Positions 1 to 6,289 of a stretch of DNA of 12,600 bases are shown here, piece by piece. The notes beneath the pieces were generated by a model that did not search any database, was not told the DNA's origin, and saw only the letters and a program-made list of their open reading frames with translations. Positions within the stretch are counted from its first letter, which is position 1, and the number at the start of each line of letters is the position of its first letter. The DNA lies in contig CAQPRV010000116.1 in the NCBI GenBank assembly GCA_948857205.1, positions 1-12,600 of the forward strand, read 5' to 3'. The position numbers were made by a program, and so were the translations under genes. The stretch comes from an uncultured Clostridia bacterium. Lineage in GTDB: Bacteria; Bacillota; Clostridia; TANB77; CAG-508.

Positions 1-20
1 TCTTTATAATTTTTTTTCAT
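1..20 (-). CDS. 5' end of an unidentified leftward gene, cut by the window edge
   Basis: An ATG at 20-18 is followed leftward by open codons reading M-K-K-N-Y-K before the window ends. An AAAGGAG ribosome binding site lies 7 bases upstream, and a well-formed promoter (48-76) sits just ahead of it. Those two signals are the whole case for a gene. Six codons cannot identify the product. It is divergent from the truncated CDF gene on its right. Confidence 0.7.
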
Positions 21-47
21 TTGATTACTCCTTTTTATTTTTTTTAG

Positions 48-76
48 AGTATATCAAACTATTATTTTTGTATCAA
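48..76 (-). promoter_or_regulatory. SigA-type promoter for the leftward gene at the window edge
   Basis: On the minus strand there is a -35 TTGATA (76-71), a 17-base spacer, and a -10 TATACT (53-48). This would place the transcript start near base 41, giving a leader of about 20 bases with the AAAGGAG site inside it. The -35 begins just after the right edge of an inverted repeat (77-126), so the promoter lies close to the point where the CDF gene lost its 5' end. Confidence 0.7.
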
Positions 77-126
77 AAAAGTAACCATTTTTGGTAATTT
101 TTATTTTCCCTTTTTTGGTTACTTTT
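77..126 (-). repeat. 11-bp inverted repeat at the truncation point of the CDF gene
   Basis: AAAAGTAACCA at 77-87 is the perfect reverse complement of the bases at 116-126, with a 28-base loop. Read leftward, the stem runs straight into a short T-run, so it could act as a weak intrinsic terminator for minus-strand transcription. It also overlaps the non-homologous first codons of the CDF remnant and may be a footprint of the rearrangement that removed that gene's start. The function is inferred; only the repeat is seen. Confidence 0.4.
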
Positions 127-783
127 ATTTTATCATTTATACATGGCAAAGCAGAATACATTTTCTCAATGTTTATTAGCCTATCAATGATAATAGTATC
201 TTTTAAACTTCTATATGACTCTATAATCACACTAATAAAAGGAAGTGAATTAAAATTTACTTGGTTTCTAATAATTGTATGTATTATAACAGTTATTACC
301 AAAATAAGTTTATATTTATATACAAAAAAAGCCTATAAGAAACATAACAATATCCTATTAGAAGCAAGTATGAAAGACCACCGAAATGACTGCATTGTAA
401 CTTTATTTACTCTAGTTTCAATATTGCTTACTATATTTGGAATATACTGGTTTGATAGTATTGTTGGAATTGGTATTTCTATTTGGATTTGCTACACAGG
501 TATTACAATTTTTATAGAAAGTTATAATATTTTAATGGATATTAGTGTTGACAATAAAACTAAAGCTGACATTTTAGATATTTGTCATACATATGCAGAA
601 ATAAAAAAAGTAGAGGATATTATCTCTACTCCTGTTGGTGACAAATATTTAGTATTTATCACTATTAATTTAGATGGTAATATGTCAACTTTCTCCAGTC
701 ATACATTAGCTGATAATTTAGAAAAAGATGTTAGTAAGTTAGACAAGATTTATAAAACTATTGTACATGTTGAGCCTATTTAA
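91..783 (+). pseudogene. 5'-truncated cation diffusion facilitator (Mn/Fe/Zn efflux family)
   Basis: CDF transporters are six-helix proton-coupled metal exporters of about 290-300 residues with a cytoplasmic C-terminal domain. The open frame (TTG start, 230 codons) matches the family only from about residue 15. Residues 16-24 (FIHGKAEYI) correspond to the usual HP(F/Y)GHGKAEY segment after TM2. Hydrophobic helices follow, then the TM5 metal-site motif D96-H-R-N-D100, then a C-terminal dimerisation domain with a normal end (HVEPI). A DxxxD motif in TM5, rather than HxxxD, is typical of Mn-type CDFs. TM1, TM2 and the first metal-binding DxxxD are absent. The first ~14 residues are not CDF-like, a stop lies in frame at 82-84, and no ribosome binding site precedes the TTG. 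I therefore call it a 5'-deleted remnant that cannot transport by the usual mechanism. It converges on the next gene with 2 bases between stops. Confidence 0.75.
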
Positions 784-785
784 CT

Positions 786-2036
786 TTATTGCCTTGATCC
801 TCTCCCTCCAAAATCATCATTAAAGTCATCAGTCAATTTGTCAATATTCTCATCAACAGTCTTTTGGGGGCTTTTCTCCATTTCTTTTTCTAAATACTCT
901 CTTGCTTTTTCCTCATCTGGTTTTCCATTATAATAAAATCCCCATTTAGTAGCTAACTCCGCAAAATCAACATCATCTAAAAGGCTATGTGAGCTTGTGT
1001 TTGGATCTCCATCAATATCTCTTGCATCCATCTTGCCACAATCCTTATGAGCATCTGCCTCTTCTATCCCTTTATTTACTGTATATTCCCCATTTGCTTC
1101 ATGTTCTCCTAAAACTTTTCTAGTTGTAGTGCTTGTTGAACCAGAATTTCTATCACTCATTTGTATTCCTAGTGTTCTATTTCCTCCATGCTCTTCTTGT
1201 CCAATATTTAGTTCTATCCTTCCCATCTCTTTATTATCAATTTGAATTATTTTGTCGCCTATTTCATATTCACTATATATAGCATCTTTCTCTACTTTAC
1301 CATTTTTATCAACTTGATATTTCTGTTCTGTTGGATTACTTCCAGCTGATGCTCTTTGTCTAAGGTTTGGAATGTATTTTTGCAAGGGTTCTATTTCTCC
1401 ATTTTCATTTAACACACCTATTGAATATCTAGTTGAAGGTGCATTATAAGCTTTTCCATTTTCATCTTTCATTTTGTTCATTTCATACGATTCTATTACT
1501 ACTATTTTATCAGCTTCTGGTGGCAAAATTCCTCCCAACCAACATCTAAAATCATGCATATCATTAGCTCTTTCGTCTAACTCAACTTCTTGCTTTATAT
1601 TAACATCACTTTCTGTAATATTTCTTATCTCATCTTTTTCATCGCTTTCTTCTTTCTTTTCTTTATCTTCTATTATTTCCTTATCATTTTCTTTTTCATC
1701 TAAAATATATTTTTTGGCATCAACAATAGTTACATCTTTTACTTCTTCTTTCTCTACTCCTTTTTCTTTTGCATATTTTAAGATTTTTTCATTTAATTCC
1801 GCTTCTTTTTTTATTTCTTCTCTACTTATAGAATTAATACCTTCACTAATTTGATCAAGTAATTCATTTCCTAAAGTATCTATTAAACTATTTTCTTCAA
1901 CTCTTAAAAAGTTATCTTTCATAACATTAGGATCAAATACACCTATTTTTAGATCTTTAATATAATATTCATATACTTCCCCTGATTTTATTATATTTAT
2001 TTTTATATTTTGACCATCTTTTAATTTTATATCCAT
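786..2036 (-). CDS. Uncharacterised acidic 416-residue protein with charged coiled-coil-like middle
   Basis: I do not recognise a named family. No signal peptide or membrane segment is visible, so it is probably cytoplasmic. Residues 1-60 look folded (alternating hydrophobic and charged residues). Residues 70-155 are dominated by Glu, Lys and Asp with almost no aromatics, as in a solvent-exposed helix or coiled coil. Residues 160-370 look folded again, with distinctive stretches such as HDFRCWLGG (161-169), GGNRTLG (284-290), DIDGDPNTSSHSL (340-352) and KWGFYYNGKPDEE (364-376). The tail is acidic and ends in GGRGSRQ. There are only two cysteines (165 and 333). The ATG at 2036 has an AAAGGA site 13 bases upstream, slightly far. 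It lies 98 bases downstream of rimO on the same strand and could be read through from that operon or have its own promoter. No neighbour suggests a role. Confidence 0.75.
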   Translation of the reverse strand: MDIKLKDGQNIKINIIKSGEVYEYYIKDLKIGVFDPNVMKDNFLRVEENSLIDTLGNELLDQISEGINSISREEIKKEAELNEKILKYAKEKGVEKEEVKDVTIVDAKKYILDEKENDKEIIEDKEKKEESDEKDEIRNITESDVNIKQEVELDERANDMHDFRCWLGGILPPEADKIVVIESYEMNKMKDENGKAYNAPSTRYSIGVLNENGEIEPLQKYIPNLRQRASAGSNPTEQKYQVDKNGKVEKDAIYSEYEIGDKIIQIDNKEMGRIELNIGQEEHGGNRTLGIQMSDRNSGSTSTTTRKVLGEHEANGEYTVNKGIEEADAHKDCGKMDARDIDGDPNTSSHSLLDDVDFAELATKWGFYYNGKPDEEKAREYLEKEMEKSPQKTVDENIDKLTDDFNDDFGGRGSRQ

Positions 2037-2092
2037 ATTTACTAATCATTCCTTTTCTCTAAGATATTAAATCTAATTTAAACCTCAAATTA

Positions 2093-2128
2093 TTAAATAA
2101 AGTATTTATACCCAATATTTATAATACT
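2093..2128 (-). terminator. Weak candidate terminator after rimO
   Basis: On the minus strand AGTATT and AATACT (2123-2128 and 2101-2106) can pair, with a further three or four A-T pairs after a bulge, followed by a broken T-rich run. The stem is short and AT-only, so it may stop only some transcripts. If it fails, the uncharacterised gene downstream would be co-transcribed with pth-rng-rimO. Confidence 0.25.
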
Positions 2129-2134
2129 AAAAAA

Positions 2135-3503
2135 TCACTTACATATTGATGCTTTTAAGTCATAATTACTTACATCTATTATTTTACATTTCTGTATTGA
2201 ATTAATTAATTTTTGATAATTCATTTCAACATTTTCTATATAAACCAAGCCATCAATTTCTGGAACGTCTTGCATAGTTCTACCTATTAAATATTTTCTA
2301 TCAAAGGATATTTGTTCTATTAATACATCACAACTTTTACCAATTTTTTCTTTCAATTTATTTCTTGAAATTTCTTGTTGCTTTCTCATTATCTTATCAT
2401 ATCTAGCTTTTTTTGTATTGCCATGAATTTGATTTGGAAGTTTCTCTGCTGGTGTGCCTTCTTCTTTTGAGTACTTAAATACACCTAATTTATCAAACTT
2501 TGCATTTTCTATAAATTGTTGCAATTCTTTAAAATCTTCTTGTGTCTCTCCTGGAAATCCAACTATTATGCTTGTTCTTAAAGTAACCTTTGGTATCTTA
2601 TGTTTTATTTTACTAATTAGATTTTCTATATTTTCCTTTGTTGTTTTTCTATTCATTTTCTTTAATATTGTATTAGATATGTGTTGAATAGGTATGTCAA
2701 AGTATTTTGCAATTTTAGGATTTGTTGCTACTTCATTTATTAATTCATCTGTTATTCCTTCTGGATAAGAATATAAAAATCTAATCCATTTGATTTCTTT
2801 TATCTTACTTAATTCTTGTAATAATTCTGCTAATTTACTTTCTCCATAAATATCTATTCCATATTTTGTTGTATCTTGTGCTATAATTATCAATTCTTTA
2901 ATCCCTTGCTTAGCTAATAATTTTGCTTCTTCTATTATATCTTCTTTTTTTCTACTTACAAATGGACCTCTAATATATGGAATTGCACAATAAGTACATT
3001 TATTACTACAACCTTCTCCAATTTTTAAATATGCATAATTGCTTCCTGTAGTTATCGTTCTATTTAGAAATTCTTCCTGTAAAAACATCGGCATCTTAGG
3101 TATTTCAGTAATTTTTTTACTTGTTTTATTCTTTGATTTTATAACAACCTTTCTTTTGATTAAGTCTTCTATCTTTTCCCATAATTTATCATACTCTTCT
3201 ATTTTTATAAATAAGTCTACTTCTGGTAATAGTTTAACTAAATCCTCATAATATCTTTGTACTAAACATCCCATTACTATTAAATATTTGCATTTTTGTT
3301 TTTTGTATTCTGCCATTTCTAGTATTGTATTTATTGCTTCTTCTTTAGCTGAATCTATAAAACCACATGTATTAACTACAATAATATCTGCATCTTCTTC
3401 CTTATTGACAATATTGTATGCATTTTTTTTAAATATTCCTATTGTATTTTCTGTGTCTATTAGATTTTTACTACATCCGAAGTGATACAAAGCCTACTTT
3501 CAT
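2135..3503 (-). CDS. rimO: Ribosomal protein S12 methylthiotransferase RimO, with a +1 frameshift near the start
   Basis: RimO is a radical-SAM enzyme with two iron-sulfur clusters that adds a methylthio group to the conserved aspartate of ribosomal protein S12. Numbering from the repaired start, the N-terminal UPF0004 domain carries cluster cysteines C10, C46 and C79. The radical-SAM motif C165-S-N-K-C169-T-Y-C172 follows, and a C-terminal TRAM domain ends the protein (about 455 residues, normal length). GCSKNLIDTE near the start is diagnostic of RimO rather than MiaB or MtaB. The natural start is ATG 3503-3501, with a GGGAAG site upstream, and reads M-K-V-G-F-V-S-L. The frame then meets CGG-ATG-TAG (3479-3471). 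Removing one C (base 3479) restores L-G-C-S-K-N. Otherwise the frame opens only from a TTG at 3490, lacking the first beta strand and a proper ribosome binding site. The gene is last in the pth-rng-rimO operon, 44 bases after rng. Confidence 0.85.
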
Positions 3504-3547
3504 TTTTAGTTCTTCCCTTTCTACAAAACTGTGAGTTTTTTTACTTT

Positions 3548-4732
3548 TTACTCTTTATGACTACATATATGTTTTCTTGTTAATTCCATTAAATCTAATT
3601 TTGTAAATCCCTCAATTTGCGTTTTACTTCTATCTTTTTTTAATTCTTCCTTTAATATTTTTTGTATTTTTTCTTTATTTTCTTTTTTGTGCATATCAAT
3701 ATAATCTATAATTATAATTCCACCTATATCTCTTAGTCGTAGTTGTTTTGCTATTTCTATTGTAGCTTCTTTGTTTACTTTGAAGACAGTTTGTTCTACG
3801 TCTTTATTTCCTGTATATTTTCCTGAATTTACATCTATTGCTATTAAGGCTTCTGTCTTATCTATAGTTATAAAGCCTCCACAGTTTAACCAAATTTTTC
3901 TATTTTCTAATTTGTCTATTTGTTTTTTTATTTGATATATATCTAGTATATCCTCTTCTTCTTTTAGTTCTATATCTATTTTTTTGTATTCTACATTTTC
4001 TTGCTTTAATTTTTCTATTCTTTCAAATTCTGTTTTAGTATTTACTGTAATTTTGCTTATTTCTTTATTTGCAAAATCTATTAACATCTTTTCAACTATA
4101 TCTTCACTTCTGTATAATATTTTTGGGTTATTTAAATTTGGATCAATACTTGTTTGTATTATATTTTTCCACTTTTCTTGAATCTTTTGTATATCTTCAA
4201 TTATCTCTGTATCTTTTCCTTGTGCTGATGTCCTTATTACTGCTCCATTTTCCTTATCTAAATTTTTTCTTACTAGTTCAATTAGTCTTTTTTGTTCTTC
4301 CACATCTTCTATTTTCTGTGAAATAGTTATTATATTTGTATTAGGCATTAATACTATATATTTGCTCGGCAAGTTTATATGTGTTGATACTCTTGCTCCT
4401 TTATTTTCATTACTATCCTTTTTTACTTGTACTAATAACTTTTTTCCAACTTTTGCTACATCTGATATAGTTATTGTATCTTCATATTTTTCTTTTTTTT
4501 CGTCTATTTTAGGTAGTATATCTTTTAGATGAATAAAACTACTTTTTTCTGTTCCAATGTCAACAAATGCTGATTGCATACCTTTTACTATATCTTTTAT
4601 AATTCCTATATATATGTTTCCTTCTTTTCTTTTTGTTGTACTGTCTTCTTTATAATATTCTACTAATTTTTCATTTTCTACTAATGCTATTTGTTTTGTT
4701 TTATCTTGCTCTTGTATTATTATTTCTGTCAT
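3548..4732 (-). CDS. rng: RNase E/G-type endoribonuclease, short form
   Basis: RNase E/G enzymes cut single-stranded A/U-rich RNA during rRNA maturation and mRNA decay. The protein has the family order: a short N-terminal segment, an S1 RNA-binding domain from about residue 36 (GNIYIG, then GMQSAFVDIG at 51-60), a 5'-sensor/RNase H-like region, and the catalytic DNase I-like segment. The magnesium-binding residues are in place: D300 and N302 in AIDVNSGKYTG, and D343 in IIDYIDM. It ends at residue 394 soon after DLMELTRKH. It therefore lacks the zinc-link CPxC motif and C-terminal small domain that typical RNase G (about 480 residues) has next. The bases after the stop lead directly into the rimO start signals, with no leftover coding sequence, so the short form looks native. 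The start ATG has AAAGGA 8 bases upstream, inside the 17-base gap after pth, indicating co-transcription. Confidence 0.9.
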   Translation of the reverse strand: MTEIIIQEQDKTKQIALVENEKLVEYYKEDSTTKRKEGNIYIGIIKDIVKGMQSAFVDIGTEKSSFIHLKDILPKIDEKKEKYEDTITISDVAKVGKKLLVQVKKDSNENKGARVSTHINLPSKYIVLMPNTNIITISQKIEDVEEQKRLIELVRKNLDKENGAVIRTSAQGKDTEIIEDIQKIQEKWKNIIQTSIDPNLNNPKILYRSEDIVEKMLIDFANKEISKITVNTKTEFERIEKLKQENVEYKKIDIELKEEEDILDIYQIKKQIDKLENRKIWLNCGGFITIDKTEALIAIDVNSGKYTGNKDVEQTVFKVNKEATIEIAKQLRLRDIGGIIIIDYIDMHKKENKEKIQKILKEELKKDRSKTQIEGFTKLDLMELTRKHICSHKE

Positions 4733-4749
4733 TTTTCTATTCCTTTTCT

Positions 4750-5307
4750 TTAATTATATTTGTTCATTGCATTTTCTACACCATTTTTTATTATTTCAAT
4801 TATTGCATCTCTTGCTAAAGTTGTTCCTTCCTCTAATTTAAGTCTATCTTTTTCTGATATGGGGCCTATTACATAGTTTATTAAGTCATTTTTGTTTTCA
4901 GGTGATCCAATTCCTACTCTTACTCTTGTAAATTCTTGTGTTCCTATGTGTTGTATAACTGATTTCATTCCATTATGTGTTCCTGGTCCTCCTTTTTTTC
5001 TTATTTTGATTATTCCTGATTCTATGTCTATATCATCATATATTATTATTATTTCTTCTTTTTTTATTTTATAAAAATCTATTGCTTCTATTATTGATTC
5101 TCCACTTAAGTTCATATATGTTTGTGGTTTTAATAATATTATTTTTTTATTGTCTATTGTTCCTACTCCATAGATTCCTTTGAATTTTTTTTTGCTTATT
5201 TCTATATTGTATTGCTCAGCTAATTTGTTTATCGTGTTAAATCCCATGTTATGTCTTGTATTGCTATATTCTTCTTCTGGATTTCCTAATCCTATTATTA
5301 AATACAT
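4750..5307 (-). CDS. pth: Peptidyl-tRNA hydrolase
   Basis: Pth cleaves the ester bond of peptidyl-tRNAs dropped from stalled ribosomes, recycling tRNA in the cytoplasm. The 185 residues are the usual length. The family residues are present: N9 in GLGNP, the catalytic H19 in NTRHNMGF, N66 in KPQTYMNLSG, the catalytic D91-D92 pair in YDDID, and N112 in GTHNGMKS. The start ATG has a GGGAG site 8 bases upstream and aligns with the usual first residues of the family. It is first in an operon with rng and rimO, behind a promoter at 5340-5368. In many Firmicutes pth lies downstream of spoVG with glmU and prs between; here that interval has no gene and holds a palindrome cluster. Confidence 0.97.
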   Translation of the reverse strand: MYLIIGLGNPEEEYSNTRHNMGFNTINKLAEQYNIEISKKKFKGIYGVGTIDNKKIILLKPQTYMNLSGESIIEAIDFYKIKKEEIIIIYDDIDIESGIIKIRKKGGPGTHNGMKSVIQHIGTQEFTRVRVGIGSPENKNDLINYVIGPISEKDRLKLEEGTTLARDAIIEIIKNGVENAMNKYN

Positions 5308-5339
5308 TTTTATTTCTCCCTTTTTATATGTTGCTTTTT

Positions 5340-5368
5340 ATTTTACCTTTTTTTGCACTTTTTTTCAA
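5340..5368 (-). promoter_or_regulatory. SigA-type promoter for pth-rng-rimO
   Basis: Minus strand: -35 TTGAAA (5368-5363), 17-base spacer, -10 TAAAAT (5345-5340). The predicted start is near 5333, giving a leader of about 26 bases before the pth ATG. The spoVG terminator lies upstream, so pth should be transcribed independently of spoVG. Confidence 0.6.
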
Positions 5369-5436
5369 GTATTTTATTTCAAACACTTTGATTTATTATG
5401 ATTACTTGTTATAGTTCAGTGAAGCATTTAAATTTT

Positions 5437-5566
5437 CTCAAATAGAACAATAAGAAAATCATCGATTTTCTTATTTGTTCTCCACCGATTTGAGTTCTCG
5501 ACTACAAGGATAAAATCTCAAAGAGCTAGCGATTGTAGCTTTTGCACAATAAGAAAGTAGATTTTC
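5437..5566. repeat. Cluster of overlapping palindromes between spoVG and pth, candidate dispersed intergenic repeat
   Basis: The 312-base gap between pth and spoVG has no gene. Its core is a long imperfect hairpin. CTCAAAT (5437-5443) pairs with ATTTGAG (5488-5494), and inside it bases 5445-5460 pair with 5464-5480 around a 3-base loop with a one-base bulge. Further arms overlap: TTTGAG (5489-5494) can instead pair with CTCAAA (5517-5522), CTACAA (5502-5507) with TTGTAG (5533-5538), and AGCTA with TAGCT nearby. ACAATAAGAAA followed by GATTTTC occurs twice (from 5447 and from 5547), the second copy 3 bases shorter. The cluster lies outside both neighbouring transcription units as I draw them. 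This fits a REP-like or decayed mobile repeat, or a small structured RNA. Confidence 0.5.
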
Positions 5567-5575
5567 ATATTATAT

Positions 5576-5607
5576 AAAAAAAGAAAATCCTAAATTTTAA
5601 AGGATTT
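5576..5607 (-). terminator. Intrinsic terminator of spoVG
   Basis: Minus strand: AAATCCT and AGGATTT (5607-5601 and 5591-5585) form a 7-bp stem around a 9-base loop, followed at once by TCTTTTTTT. It starts 12 bases past the spoVG stop. The strong T-run makes it a convincing rho-independent terminator that closes spoVG as a single-gene unit. Confidence 0.85.
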
Positions 5608-5619
5608 CCTCTTTATTTA

Positions 5620-5892
5620 TTATTCTGCTGATTCTTCTGTTTCAGGAGCTTCATAAGCTTCTAATATAGCTTTTTGAATCTTTTCTCTAGTTTCAGCATT
5701 GATTGGATGAGCTATATCTCTAAATTCTCCATTTGGAGTTTTTCTGCTAGGCATAGCTATAAATAATCCATTTTGACTTTCGATAACTTTAATGTCATGT
5801 ACTGCAAATTCGTTATCGAATGTTACAGAAGCAACAGCTTTCATTCTGTTCTCTGAATTTACTTTTCTTAAACGTACATCTGTTATTTGCAT
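5620..5892 (-). CDS. spoVG: SpoVG, RNA/DNA-binding developmental regulator
   Basis: SpoVG is a small site-specific nucleic-acid-binding regulator that influences septation and sporulation in Bacillus and virulence or envelope genes elsewhere. The product (90 residues, MQITDVRLRKV...) matches the family over its length. The conserved core is seen in VHDIKVI, GLFIAMPSRKTPNGEFRDIAHPIN and the helix after it; the tail is Glu-rich. I chose the ATG at 5892-5890. The upstream in-frame GTG at 5901 would sit only about 2 bases from the GGAAGG site, while the ATG is properly spaced from GAAGGCGG and gives the standard N-terminus. A SigH-type promoter lies at 5964-5992 and an intrinsic terminator follows the stop, so it is monocistronic. 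It is divergent from murC. Confidence 0.97.
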   Translation of the reverse strand: MQITDVRLRKVNSENRMKAVASVTFDNEFAVHDIKVIESQNGLFIAMPSRKTPNGEFRDIAHPINAETREKIQKAILEAYEAPETEESAE

Positions 5893-5963
5893 CGTGTGCA
5901 CCGCCTTCCTTAAGTTTTTAATTTTATTTTGTACATATTAGTTTAATCTTATGTACATTTATA

Positions 5964-5992
5964 TTATTCTTCACAAAAAAAGTTTTTCCTTC
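5964..5992 (-). promoter_or_regulatory. SigH-type promoter for spoVG
   Basis: On the minus strand GAAGGAAAA (5992-5984) fits the SigH -35 consensus RnAGGAwWW. After an 11-base spacer, GAAGAATAA (5972-5964) fits the -10 consensus RnnGAATww. The start would fall near 5957, about 65 bases upstream of the spoVG ATG. spoVG is a classic SigH target in Bacillus subtilis, so motif and gene agree. I see no equally good SigA promoter between this site and the gene. Confidence 0.7.
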
Positions 5993-6137
5993 TTTTTTTT
6001 ACAAAAAAATTAAAATTTTATTAATTATATTTTTAATTCTTTATGTAACATTTTATTAAAATTGGTTATATTATATATAAAAGTAATTCAAATACATATA
6101 AAGCTAATATACTAAGCCTCACAATTCTTAATATAGA

Positions 6138-6191
6138 TTAATGTTTAGATTCTAAGTTTTTAATCAAAACTATCCTAAATCTAAACATTAA
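6138..6191. repeat. Perfect 14-bp inverted repeat in the spoVG-murC intergenic region
   Basis: TTAATGTTTAGATT (6138-6151) is exactly complementary to AATCTAAACATTAA (6178-6191), separated by 26 bases. No T-run follows on either strand and it lies upstream of both divergent promoters, so it is not a terminator for either gene. It could be a paired binding site for a regulator, a decayed element, or an RNA hairpin on a longer transcript. The rest of the 397-base gap between spoVG and murC holds only the two promoters and ribosome binding sites. Confidence 0.6.
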
Positions 6192-6230
6192 CTAACGTAA
6201 TAACAAAATTAAATAAGTTTTTTTAAACTA

Positions 6231-6259
6231 TTGAAATTTTGCTAATATAATTATATAAT
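6231..6259 (+). promoter_or_regulatory. SigA-type promoter for murC
   Basis: -35 TTGAAA (6231-6236), spacer of exactly 17 bases, -10 TATAAT (6254-6259). The start would be near 6266, leaving a leader of about 24 bases with an AAAGGAGAG ribosome binding site at 6272-6280 before the murC ATG. The near-consensus elements suggest constitutive vegetative expression. Confidence 0.85.
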
Positions 6260-6289
6260 CTACGTGTTATTTAAAGGAGAGTGTAAAAA

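Noticed and set aside
54..302. 82-codon open frame on the minus strand
   Set aside because: It is antisense to the CDF remnant, has no ribosome binding site, and overlaps the promoter of the leftward gene. It is a by-product of AT-rich sequence.
1474..1854. 126-codon plus-strand frame rich in Ser, Phe and Ile
   Set aside because: It is the antisense of the Glu/Lys-rich part of the uncharacterised protein; GAA/AAA read backward gives TTC/TTT. No ribosome binding site.
3521..3550. Small hairpin AAAACT-GTG-AGTTTT followed by Ts on the plus strand
   Set aside because: No plus-strand gene ends here; it lies in the rng-rimO gap, and on the minus strand there is no T-run. Six A/T-rich pairs are easily random.
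5893..5901. GTG at 5901 as the spoVG start (three extra residues)
   Set aside because: It falls almost on the ribosome binding site, while the ATG at 5892 has correct spacing and gives the family's usual N-terminus.
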